Positions 33,898-41,811 of a DNA stretch of 64,000 nucleotides are shown here, in pieces. Source of the DNA: Ancylobacter polymorphus. GTDB taxonomy: Bacteria; Pseudomonadota; Alphaproteobacteria; Rhizobiales; Xanthobacteraceae. Every line of letters starts with the position of its first letter. Within the stretch, counting starts at the first letter, position 1. The stretch spans positions 124,001-188,000 of the forward strand of contig NZ_JAUSUI010000003.1 in NCBI RefSeq assembly GCF_030813495.1. Direction: 5' to 3'. The notes under the pieces were generated by a model that was not told the origin of the DNA, searched no databases, and saw only the letters and a list, made by a program, of their open reading frames with translations. A program made the translations under genes and the position numbers.

Positions 33898-35807
33898 CCG
33901 CCGCCGTCTCTCCCGAGGCCCTTCGGCTGGCGCTGTTCGGCACGCCCGAGCCCGAACCGGAGCTGCGCCGGCTCAAAGCCGGCCCGCTGAGCGCGGAGCT
34001 GCTCGCGGGCAATCTGCGCAACATCCGCTTCCACGGCGTCGAGGTGCTGCGGGCGATTTCCTTCGTGGTGCGCGACAAGGACTGGGGCACCTATGCGCCG
34101 GTGCTGCATGATCTTGCCGTCGAGGAGGGGGAGGGACGCTTTGCGGTCGGCTACCGGGCCGAATGCACCGGGGCCGGCGGCGAGAGGCTGGTCTATCGGG
34201 GCCGCATCGAAGGCCGCCCGACCGGCCTCGTCTTCGCGGGCGAGGCGGTGCCGGAGGGCGATTTCCTCACCAATCGCTGCGGCTTCACCGTTCTTCACCC
34301 TATCGTCGGCCTCGCCGGCACCGAGGTCGAGGTGGAGCACGTCGACGGCCGCCGGGTGGCCGCCCGCCTGCCGGACCTGATCGACCCGGCGCAGCCCTTC
34401 AAGGACATGCGGGCGATCACCCACATTGTCGCGCCGGGGGTGCGGGCGACCTGCCGCATGGAAGGCGACGCCTTCGAGATGGAGGACCAGCGCAACTGGT
34501 CGGACGCCTCCTACAAGACCTATGTGCGCCCGCTGGCGCTGCCCTGGCCCTATAAGCTGCCGGCCGGCGCGCCGGTGCGCCAGCGCGTGACGCTCGATAT
34601 CGCGGCGGAAGGCGCCGTCGCGCCGACCCCGCAGAACGACGCGCCGGTGACGCTCGCGCTCGGCGCGACGCGGGGGCGGCTGCCCCTCTTCGGGCTGGCG
34701 ATCGCGCCGGAAGAAGCCGCCGCGACGCTCGACGCCGCCGATGAGCTGGCTCACATCGCGCCGCAGACCCTGCTGTTTCATGTCGACCCCACGGCCGGGC
34801 ACGGGCCGGCGGAACTCGCGGCATTCGCCAAGCTCGCGGCGGCGCCGGGCGGGGAGTGCGTGCTGGAATATGTCGTCCCTTGCGCGCGTCCGCTCGACGA
34901 GGAGTTTTCCGACCTCGCCCGGCAGGTGGCGGCGGCGGGGCTGCGGCTGGACGCGCTTGCGGTCAGCCCCGCGGTCGACCGGCGTTCCACTCCGCCCGGC
35001 AGCGTCTGGCCGCCCTGTTCGCCGCTGGAGGAGGTCTATGAAGCCGCCCGCCGCGCCTTCCCCGCGCTGCGGCTCGGCGGCGGCATGTTCAGCTATTTCA
35101 CCGAGCTGAACCGCAAGCGCCCGCCGGTGGCGCGGCTGGATTATGTCACCCATTGCATCTGTCCCATCGTGCACGATGCCGACGACCGCGCGGTGATGCA
35201 GTCGCTGGAGGCACTGCCCTTCATCCTGCGCTCGGCGCGGGCGTTCATCGGCGCGGACATGCCCTACCGCATCGGGCCTTCCACCATCGGCATGCGGCAC
35301 AATCCCTATGGCGCGCGGGTGATGCCCAATCCCGAGCGCCGGCGGATGCCGATGGCGGAGCGCGATCCCCGGCAGGACGGGCTGTTTGCCGCCGCCTATC
35401 TGGTCGGCATGGCCGCGCGCCTCGCGGAAGCGGGGGTGGAGAGCTTCACCGGCGCGGCCCTCACCGGCCCGTTCGGCCTGCTGGTCGAGGGCGCGCCGGG
35501 CCGCCGCCGTCCGGTGTTCCACGCGGCCCGCTGGCTGGCGGCGCTCGGCGGTGCGCCGGCGATTCGCGTGACCACGGCCGATCCTGCGCGTGTGCTGGCA
35601 TTGGCCGGCGCCACGCCCGCCGGCGACCGTGTGCTGCTGGCCGCAAATCTGACGCCGCAGGAACAGACAGTGACGCTGCCTTTCCCCGGCCGCGCCCAAT
35701 GGCTCGACGCGGCGGCGGTGCTCGGCGGCGCCGGCCCGCGCCCGGTCGACGCCGGGGTCGGGTCGCTCCTTCTCCCGGCCTATGCGGTGCTGCGTCTGGA
35801 AGGGTGA
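33894..35807 (+). CDS. apnL: D-apionate lactonase-like protein
   Basis: A 637-aa protein. An N-terminal beta-rich part contains LKAGPLSAELLAGNLRNIRFHGVEVLRAISFVVRDKDWG; a TIM-barrel-like middle contains FHVDPTAGHGPAELAAFAKL and MFSYFTELNRKRPP; the C-terminal part is beta-rich. This matches my recollection of ApnL, which opens D-apionolactone to D-apionate (EC 3.1.1.115). The assignment is much strengthened by genes for ApnO, OiaK and OiaX nearby. It is the last gene of the ABC operon (4-nt overlap) and ends 4 nt from the converging gntR stop. The motif-level match is from memory, so a search should confirm it. Confidence 0.65.
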   Translation: MTAAVSPEALRLALFGTPEPEPELRRLKAGPLSAELLAGNLRNIRFHGVEVLRAISFVVRDKDWGTYAPVLHDLAVEEGEGRFAVGYRAECTGAGGERLVYRGRIEGRPTGLVFAGEAVPEGDFLTNRCGFTVLHPIVGLAGTEVEVEHVDGRRVAARLPDLIDPAQPFKDMRAITHIVAPGVRATCRMEGDAFEMEDQRNWSDASYKTYVRPLALPWPYKLPAGAPVRQRVTLDIAAEGAVAPTPQNDAPVTLALGATRGRLPLFGLAIAPEEAAATLDAADELAHIAPQTLLFHVDPTAGHGPAELAAFAKLAAAPGGECVLEYVVPCARPLDEEFSDLARQVAAAGLRLDALAVSPAVDRRSTPPGSVWPPCSPLEEVYEAARRAFPALRLGGGMFSYFTELNRKRPPVARLDYVTHCICPIVHDADDRAVMQSLEALPFILRSARAFIGADMPYRIGPSTIGMRHNPYGARVMPNPERRRMPMAERDPRQDGLFAAAYLVGMAARLAEAGVESFTGAALTGPFGLLVEGAPGRRRPVFHAARWLAALGGAPAIRVTTADPARVLALAGATPAGDRVLLAANLTPQEQTVTLPFPGRAQWLDAAAVLGGAGPRPVDAGVGSLLLPAYAVLRLEG

Positions 35808-35811
35808 AGGC

Positions 35812-36522
35812 TTACCCCGGCCGGGTGTACAGCGCGCTGGAACGGTCGAGATGCTTGACCATCAGCGCCTCCGCCCCGTCGGCGTCGTGCCGGGCGATGT
35901 GGTCGATGATCGCCTCATGCTCGACCAGGGTCACATTCTCGCGGCCGGACCAGGTGAGCATTTCCGTATAGTACTGGCGCAGCCAGGACAGCATGGCCTC
36001 GCTCACCGCCTCGAAGATCGGGTTGCCGGAAATCGCCGCGATCTGGGTGTGGAAGCGCATGTCATAGGCGATGAACTGCTTGGGCTCGCTCACCGCCTTG
36101 GCCTGCTGGTCGAGAATGCCGCGCAACGCGGCGATGTCCGCCGCCTCGGCGCGTTGGGCGGCTTCGCGCGCCATGCCGCGCTCGAAGAAGCGGCGGGCCT
36201 GCTTGAGATGCTCCAGGCTGTCCGGCGAGGCGGAAAGCAGGATCTGCGCGGTGAGGTCCACCTGCTGGAACAGCGAGCGCGCGGAAAGCTGCTGCACCCG
36301 CGCCCGCTCGCCATGGGTGATGGCGATGAGGCCGATATTGGCCAGCGCCTGCATCGCCTCGCGGATGGCGGGGCGGCCGACGCCGAAGCGCTCCATCAGG
36401 TCGCGCTCGGAGGGCAGGGCGTCGCCGGGCCCGAGTTCCCCCGAGGTGATGAGCGTCTTCAGGCGGTCGAACACCTCATGAGACAGTTTTCGTCGCACTA
36501 TGGTGTCGGAGATGTCGGCCAT
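35812..36522 (-). CDS. GntR family regulator, FCD domain, NanR-like
   Basis: A 236-aa regulator. The winged helix (about 10-78) contains LPSERDLMERFGVGRPAIREAMQALANIGLI followed by THGERARV. The GERARV turn is shared with NanR, whose operator is built from GGTATA. The FCD domain (about 95-225) has the metal/ligand residues in YDMRFHTQIAAISGN and VEHEAIIDHI. It lies behind the TRAP transporter genes on the same strand and converges with apnL. Elements containing TGGTAT precede this gene, the ABC operon and the RuBisCO-like operon, so it is the likely regulator of the whole locus. Confidence 0.85.
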   Translation of the reverse strand: MADISDTIVRRKLSHEVFDRLKTLITSGELGPGDALPSERDLMERFGVGRPAIREAMQALANIGLIAITHGERARVQQLSARSLFQQVDLTAQILLSASPDSLEHLKQARRFFERGMAREAAQRAEAADIAALRGILDQQAKAVSEPKQFIAYDMRFHTQIAAISGNPIFEAVSEAMLSWLRQYYTEMLTWSGRENVTLVEHEAIIDHIARHDADGAEALMVKHLDRSSALYTRPG

Positions 36523-36570
36523 TCACGCGCTCCTGCAGGGTCGGACCCGTCTCGCGCCGGGTCGGCATGT

Positions 36571-36585
36571 TGAGCATACCAGTGG
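36571..36585 (-). promoter_or_regulatory. gntR promoter/operator candidate
   Basis: On the minus strand CCACTGGTATGCTCA lies about 50 nt ahead of the gntR start. It matches the 16-nt element found at 29185 and 43185 over ACTGGTAT plus two later positions, and itself looks like an extended -10 (TGGTATGCT). This fits autoregulation. Confidence 0.45.
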
Positions 36586-36627
36586 CGTCCTCCGCGGGCC
36601 AGCAAGCGTTGCGCCCGCTCTCCGGGC

Positions 36628-37908
36628 TCACTGCATCGCCTTGGCGCTGTAGGGAAGCCAGGTGGCGATGCCGGGCACGGCGATGATGAGCAGCACGACC
36701 ACGATGAGCGCCAGGATGAACGGCGCCGCCGCCTTGCTGCCGCGCAGCAGGTCGGTCTTGGCGATGCCGCAGGTGACGAACAGGCACGCGCCCACCGGCG
36801 GCGTGATCAGCCCGATGGCGAGCCCGATGACGGTGACGACGCCGAACTGCACCGGATCGATGTCGAGCCGCTTCACCAGCGGCCACAGCACCGGGACGAG
36901 GATGATGATGTTGGCGGCGAGGTCCAGCAGCATGCCGGCGACGAGATAGACGCACAGGATCAGCAGCAGCACCAGCTGCGGGTTGTTGGTCAGTTCCAGG
37001 ATCAACTGCGCGGCCGCCTGCGGAATCTGCTCGCGGGTGACGATCAGCCCGTACACCGAGGCGGCGGCGATCATCAGCATGACGATGCCGGTCGTGACGG
37101 CGCTGTCGAGAATGATGCCGGGCAGGTCGCGCCAGGCGATGGTGCGGTAGACATAGCGCCCCACCACCATGCCATAGACCACGGCGACCACCGACGCCTC
37201 GGTCGGGGTGGCGATGCCGTAGCGGATGGAGCCGATGATGACGACCGGCATCAGCAGGCCCCACACGCTGGCGCGGGTGGCGCGGGCGATGGTGGCGAGG
37301 GTCGGGCGCGGGCCGCGCTGATAGCCCTGCCGCACCGCGATCAGCCACGCCGTGACCATCAGCGCCACCGTCATCAGAATGCCCGGGACGATGCCGGCGA
37401 TGAACAGGTCGCCGACCGACACGCCGGTGACCACGGCGAATACGATCATCGGGATGGAGGGCGGAATGACCACGGAAATCGTCGAGGCCGCCGCCGTCAC
37501 GGCGGCGGTGAAGGGCGCGCCATAGCCTTTCTTCAGCATGGGCGGAATGAGCGCGCCGCCGGTGGAGGAGGCTTCCGCCACTGCCGAACCCGTCATGCCG
37601 CCCATCAGCATGCCGGCGCCGATATTGGCGTGCGCCAGCCCGCCGCGCATCCAGCCGACCAGCGCGTCGGCGAAATCGATGATGTCGCGGGCGATGCCGC
37701 TGCGCGCCATCAGGTGCCCGGCGAGCAGGAAGAACGGCACCGCCAGCAGCACGAAGCTGTCCATGGCGGCGGTCATTTTCTGCACCACCAGCGCCAGCGG
37801 CAGGCCGCCATAGAGCAGCGCCATCACCGAGGCGACGGCGAGGGCGAAGGAGACCGGCATGTTGAGGATGAGCAGGACGGCGAAGGCGACGAAGAGGACC
37901 GTGGCCAT
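36628..37908 (-). CDS. TRAP transporter large permease, DctM
   Basis: A 426-aa membrane protein of the TRAP large-subunit family, about 12 segments. Typical stretches are FVLLAVPFFLLAGHLM, GAGMLMGGMTGSAVAEASSTGGALIPPMLKKGY, and PTEASVVAVVYG near the centre. The start at 37908 has GGAG 8 nt upstream, and the preceding small-permease stop is only 5 nt away. It works with DctQ and DctP to import an organic acid with Na+. Here it is part of the apionate operon. Confidence 0.93.
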   Translation of the reverse strand: MATVLFVAFAVLLILNMPVSFALAVASVMALLYGGLPLALVVQKMTAAMDSFVLLAVPFFLLAGHLMARSGIARDIIDFADALVGWMRGGLAHANIGAGMLMGGMTGSAVAEASSTGGALIPPMLKKGYGAPFTAAVTAAASTISVVIPPSIPMIVFAVVTGVSVGDLFIAGIVPGILMTVALMVTAWLIAVRQGYQRGPRPTLATIARATRASVWGLLMPVVIIGSIRYGIATPTEASVVAVVYGMVVGRYVYRTIAWRDLPGIILDSAVTTGIVMLMIAAASVYGLIVTREQIPQAAAQLILELTNNPQLVLLLILCVYLVAGMLLDLAANIIILVPVLWPLVKRLDIDPVQFGVVTVIGLAIGLITPPVGACLFVTCGIAKTDLLRGSKAAAPFILALIVVVLLIIAVPGIATWLPYSAKAMQ

Positions 37909-37913
37909 GGGTT

Positions 37914-38402
37914 TTACTCCTGCGGGAAAGCTGGCGCGGGCGCCCGGGCGCCATAGATCCAGCCGATCAGGATGTCGCCGATGATGAGGACGCACATGGC
38001 GGCGTAGCCGGCATAGACCGCGCTCATCGGCAGTTCGAGCACGGCGGAGGGCTGGTTGCTGGTGAGCCTGAGGAAGCCGATGCAGGCATGGAGCGTGACG
38101 CCGCAATAGACGAGGACGATCAGCTCCACGAGCCGCCCGCAGGCGCGCTCCAGCCCGGGAAGGCGCAGATAGGTCACGGCGTCGAGCGCGATATGCGCCC
38201 GCTTGGTCCAGGCGAACCAGGCCGCGAGATAGCCGACCCAGACGAAGAGGTAGCGCGCCAGCTCCTCCGACCAGATGAGCGGGTCGTTGAAGGCATAGCG
38301 CCAGACCACCTGGCCGAGGCAGACGATCACCATCGCGCTGAGCAAGGCGCAGAGCAGGGCGCGCGCCAGCCATTCCACGCCGGTCCAGAACTTCAAGAGC
38401 AT
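37914..38402 (-). CDS. TRAP transporter small permease, DctQ
   Basis: A 162-aa four-helix membrane protein. QVVWRYAFNDPLIWSEELARYLFVWVGYLAAW is the diagnostic DctQ region (residues about 31-62). It is placed between the binding-protein and large-permease genes, in the usual TRAP order. The final residues are hydrophilic and cytoplasmic. Confidence 0.92.
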   Translation of the reverse strand: MLLKFWTGVEWLARALLCALLSAMVIVCLGQVVWRYAFNDPLIWSEELARYLFVWVGYLAAWFAWTKRAHIALDAVTYLRLPGLERACGRLVELIVLVYCGVTLHACIGFLRLTSNQPSAVLELPMSAVYAGYAAMCVLIIGDILIGWIYGARAPAPAFPQE

Positions 38403-38493
38403 GTCACACCTCTCCCGTGGAGGCAGACGCCTCCGGGCTGCGATGCCGATGGCCGGGGCGGGCCGCTCCGCAAGGGGGCGGCCGGCGCAGGGC

Positions 38494-39471
38494 TCAGTTC
38501 GCGGCGGCCTTGATCTTGGCCACGACGGCCGGATCGATGTTCTTGAAGGCCGAGGCGGTGTTGGCGGTGGCTTCCTGGAACGGGGTGATGTCCACCTGCT
38601 CGACGATCATGCCCTTGGCGGCCAGCAGCTTCAGCTGTTCGGCTTCCAGCCGGGCGGAGGTCTGGCGCTGATAGGCGGTCGCCTCGACGAGGGATTCCTC
38701 CAGGATCGTCCGCTGCGCCGGGGTCAGACGGTCCCAGGCCTGCTGGCTGAACAGCACCAGATGCGGGCCATAGACGTGGCGCGTCAGCGTCATGTACTTC
38801 TGCACCTCCCACAGCGAATTGCTGTAGACGATGGTGACCGGGTTCTCCTGCGCGTCGATCACCCCCTGGCTGAGGCTGGTGAACACCTCGCCCCACACCA
38901 TCGGAATGGGGGAGGCGCCCAGCTCCTTGAAGGCGGCGATGTGCACCGGGTTCTGCATGGTGCGCAGCTTCATGCCCTTGAGGTCGGCGGGGGACTTCAC
39001 TTCCTTCTTGCTGGTCAGGCTGCGCCAGCCATTCTCCCACCAGGCGAGGCCGACAATGCCGCGGTCCTTGAACTTGGCGAGCAGCTCCTGCCCGACCTCG
39101 CCGTCCAGCACCTTGTAGGCATGGTCGGAGCTCTTGAACAGGAAGGGCAGGTCCACCGTGCCGAGCGCGGGCACGAAGGCGACGAGCGGGCCGGTGGAGA
39201 CCACCGCCATGTCGACCGTGCCGAGCTGCAGCCCCTCGACCATTTCCCGTTCCTCGCCGAGCTGGCGGTCGGGATAGATTTCGATCTTCAGGTCGCCCTT
39301 GCTCTTGGCGGCGACGATTTCGGCGAGTTTTTCCAGCGCGATATGGGTGGGATGCGCGGTCTGCGTCCCATGCCCGGCCTTGATCACGGTGGTGGCGAAG
39401 GCGGAGCTGGCGAAGGGCACGGCGGCGAGGCTGAGCGCGGCGGCGGCCGCGAGGGCGATGATCCGGTTCAT
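38494..39471 (-). CDS. TRAP transporter substrate-binding protein, DctP
   Basis: A 325-aa periplasmic protein with a clear signal peptide (MNRIIALAAAAALSLAAVPF, cleavage after FA). Family features are IKAGHGTQTAHPTHIALEKLAEIV, KIEIYPDRQLGEEREMVEGLQLGTVDM, and KGMKLRTMQNPVHIAAFKELGASPIPM. The Arg in KLRTMQNP is the carboxylate-binding arginine of DctP proteins, which fits an aldonate ligand such as apionate. It lies between apnO and dctQ, with hairpins on both sides. Confidence 0.9.
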   Translation of the reverse strand: MNRIIALAAAAALSLAAVPFASSAFATTVIKAGHGTQTAHPTHIALEKLAEIVAAKSKGDLKIEIYPDRQLGEEREMVEGLQLGTVDMAVVSTGPLVAFVPALGTVDLPFLFKSSDHAYKVLDGEVGQELLAKFKDRGIVGLAWWENGWRSLTSKKEVKSPADLKGMKLRTMQNPVHIAAFKELGASPIPMVWGEVFTSLSQGVIDAQENPVTIVYSNSLWEVQKYMTLTRHVYGPHLVLFSQQAWDRLTPAQRTILEESLVEATAYQRQTSARLEAEQLKLLAAKGMIVEQVDITPFQEATANTASAFKNIDPAVVAKIKAAAN

Positions 39472-39500
39472 GGCGTTCCTGTCCCTGTTGGATTTGATGC

Positions 39501-39526
39501 GTCCGGGGCCGTCGAGGGCCCCGGAC
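39501..39526 (-). other. Intercistronic hairpin between apnO and dctP
   Basis: A perfect 10-bp stem, GTCCGGGGCC (39501-39510) and GGCCCCGGAC (39517-39526), with a 6-nt loop. It lies in the 84-nt gap between apnO and dctP. There is no U-tract. It may tune expression of the transporter relative to the enzymes. Confidence 0.5.
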
Positions 39527-39555
39527 GAGCCGGACGGTTGGGCCGGCGGGCTGCC

Positions 39556-40407
39556 TCAGGCGGCCTTGGGCGGGTTGCAGATTTCCTCGACCGAGCGCTG
39601 CACGGCCTTGGGGTCGAAGATGCGCTCCAGCCAGCCTTCGCGGAAAATCTGCGGCCGGGCCTGATCGATGGCATAGAGCGCGCCATCGGAGAACTTGCCC
39701 TCGGGGAAAATCTCGAAGGCAATCGCCAGCTCGATGGTGAGATGGCCGAGCAGGAAGTCGGTCGCCGCCTGGCGCGGCACGCCGCGGCGCACGGCCTCAT
39801 CCGTCGCCTCGCGCAGAGCGAGGCAGAGCGTGGCGCCGATGGTCTCGGCCAGCGCCGGCTCCATGATGGCGATCTGCTCCACCGTGCAGCGATGCGCCCG
39901 CATGACCGGCTTGTAGATGGTGCGGGCGATCTGCTCGCACTGGGCATAATGCTCCTCCGGCCCCTGCATCAGCGCGCAGACGATGTGCTGCTTGGCGTGC
40001 ACGCCGCCGAAGAAGTCGTTCTTCGCCTCTTCCGTCACCTCGTCGTTGAAGATCGGCGGGTGGCAGGGATGGGTGACGAAATAGGTGACGTCGTCGCGCT
40101 GGGGCAGTTCGCCGGCATGCGGGGCGGCGGCGTCCAGCATGATGATCGCGGTGCCGGGCTTCACCTTCTCGATGAAGGTGTGGGCGATCTTGCCGATCAG
40201 CCGGTCCGGCACGGCCATGAGCACGGCGTCGGCATCGGCCAGCGCGTTGTCGCCGTCGATGCAGTCGAGCCCGGTCTTCTCCTTCAGCCGGGCACGGCCG
40301 GCCTCGGTCGGCTCGACATGCATCACCTCATAGGGCGAGCCCTGGAGATTGGTGGCGAGCCGGACGCCCATCTTTCCGCCGGCGCCGAGCAAGGCGATCT
40401 TTTTCAT
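39556..40407 (-). CDS. apnO: D-apionate oxidoisomerase-like protein
   Basis: A 283-aa NAD-binding protein resembling ketol-acid reductoisomerase/6-phosphogluconate dehydrogenase folds. The Rossmann motif KIALLGAGGKMGVRLATNL is at the N-terminus, followed by DADAVLMAVPDRLIGKIAHTFIE, and a C-terminal helical domain with EEHYAQCEQIARTIYKPVMRAHRCT. The architecture and neighbours match ApnO, which converts D-apionate to 3-oxo-isoapionate (EC 1.1.1.421). It sits between the DUF1537 kinase and the TRAP genes. Confidence 0.75.
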   Translation of the reverse strand: MKKIALLGAGGKMGVRLATNLQGSPYEVMHVEPTEAGRARLKEKTGLDCIDGDNALADADAVLMAVPDRLIGKIAHTFIEKVKPGTAIIMLDAAAPHAGELPQRDDVTYFVTHPCHPPIFNDEVTEEAKNDFFGGVHAKQHIVCALMQGPEEHYAQCEQIARTIYKPVMRAHRCTVEQIAIMEPALAETIGATLCLALREATDEAVRRGVPRQAATDFLLGHLTIELAIAFEIFPEGKFSDGALYAIDQARPQIFREGWLERIFDPKAVQRSVEEICNPPKAA

Positions 40408-40425
40408 CTGAGGTCTCTCCCCTGG

Positions 40426-41811
40426 TCAATGGTTGGCGACGCCGCCCCGTGCGGCGCTGAAGAAGTCCGGCCGGCCCATCTGGCCGCCCTTGAACGTGAT
40501 TTCGAGCCCGTCATGGGCGCCTTCGGCATAAGCGCGGCAGAGCGGCGAGCCCGGCGCGAGCGGCGCCAGCGCGGTCACCGCATAGATGCCGAGCGCCATG
40601 CCGGCATGACCCGACGTGTCGCCGCCGGAAATGACGGCGCGCGTCAGCCCCGCCCGGTCGACCACCGCATCCAGCACGCGCCCGAGCCCGTCGCCGATGC
40701 GGGCATTGACCTGCGCCGGGGCAATACCCGCCGCCTCGATCGCGTGGCCAAGCGCCGGCACGGCCGGATCGTCCGGCCCGCAGGCGGTGAAGATGAGCGG
40801 GTCGCGGCCGGTCTCCAGCACTTTGAGCGCCGCCGCCGTGCCGCGCGCGATTTCGCGCTCCCACGCCTGCGAATCCACGGCGCGGGTTGCGTCGAGCCTT
40901 ATGCCCTCGAAGCCGTTATCCAGCGCGTGGCCGATCTGCGCCGCCGTGATCGGCGAGCAGGAGCCGGAAACGACAGCGATGTGCTCAGCCCTTGCCGGCG
41001 GCGGCGTCGGCGCTTCCGCCTCCAGCAGCCCGGCGTCGCGCCAATAGGCGACGAGGGCATATTCCAGCCCCTGCGAGCCGAGGGCGAACAGGCGCTCGCC
41101 GCGCTGTTCCCACACCAGCCGCCCGGCCTGCGCCAGCGTCTCCTCGTCGAGCACGTCGAGCGCCAGGATGCGGGCGCCGGCCGCGCGCTCGGCTGCGAGC
41201 TGCGCCTCGGCCCTTCCGGTCTTCATGGCGACGAAATCGACCAGGCCGACGGGCAGGGCGGTCTGCCGCGCCAGATGCCGGCGCACATCCGCCTCGTTCA
41301 TCGGCGTCACCGGATGGCGCGCCATGACAGGGTGGCGGTCGAGCCGGTAGCCGGTGCCGTCAATGGCGGCGAAGAGGTTGCCGAAGGCCTGGTAGCGGGC
41401 AATGGCCGGTGCGCCGACAATGAGCGGATGCCAGGCGCCGCCGAGGAGGCGCTCGCCGATTTCCGCCGCGCGGCCGATGGAGCCGATCTCGGGCGAGGAA
41501 TCGAAAGTGGAGCAGACCTTGTAATGGCTGATCGGCGCCTTGAGCGCGGCCAGCTGTTCAAAGATCGGCGGCAGCTCTTCGTCCATCCATTCCGGCGGCT
41601 GCGAGCGGGCGACGCCGGCAATGCCGATGCCGCGCCGGTCCTGGAAGCGGGCCAGCTGCGCCGGCGTCGGCGGGCCGAGAAACAGCACGGTCGGCAGGCC
41701 GGCGAAGCTCAGCACCTCCATCACCGCCGACGCACCAGTATAGTCGTCGCCATAGAAGGCGACGAGCGGGCCGGCCGGCAGCGCGGGAGAGGGGGCGGCC
41801 GCCGCGCTCAT
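40426..41811 (-). CDS. oiaK: Four-carbon acid sugar kinase family protein, 3-oxo-isoapionate kinase-like
   Basis: A 461-aa DUF1537 kinase. The N-terminal domain opens with LVAFYGDDYTGASAVMEVLSFAG. The C-terminal nucleotide-binding domain has VVSGSCSPITAAQI, GGDTSGHAGMALGI and ITFKGGQMGRPDFF. The DUF1537 family phosphorylates acid sugars. Pairing with a RuBisCO-like protein and an ApnO-like enzyme points to 3-oxo-isoapionate 4-kinase (OiaK). The ATG at 41811 overlaps the RuBisCO-like stop (ATGA). It falls 18 nt before apnO. Confidence 0.72.
   Translation of the reverse strand: MSAAAAPSPALPAGPLVAFYGDDYTGASAVMEVLSFAGLPTVLFLGPPTPAQLARFQDRRGIGIAGVARSQPPEWMDEELPPIFEQLAALKAPISHYKVCSTFDSSPEIGSIGRAAEIGERLLGGAWHPLIVGAPAIARYQAFGNLFAAIDGTGYRLDRHPVMARHPVTPMNEADVRRHLARQTALPVGLVDFVAMKTGRAEAQLAAERAAGARILALDVLDEETLAQAGRLVWEQRGERLFALGSQGLEYALVAYWRDAGLLEAEAPTPPPARAEHIAVVSGSCSPITAAQIGHALDNGFEGIRLDATRAVDSQAWEREIARGTAAALKVLETGRDPLIFTACGPDDPAVPALGHAIEAAGIAPAQVNARIGDGLGRVLDAVVDRAGLTRAVISGGDTSGHAGMALGIYAVTALAPLAPGSPLCRAYAEGAHDGLEITFKGGQMGRPDFFSAARGGVANH

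Noticed and set aside
33642-35699. Minus-strand open frame of about 685 codons opposite the lactonase gene
   Set aside because: Composition dominated by Arg/Ala/Gly/His and complementary to a gene with clear operon overlaps; treated as a shadow.
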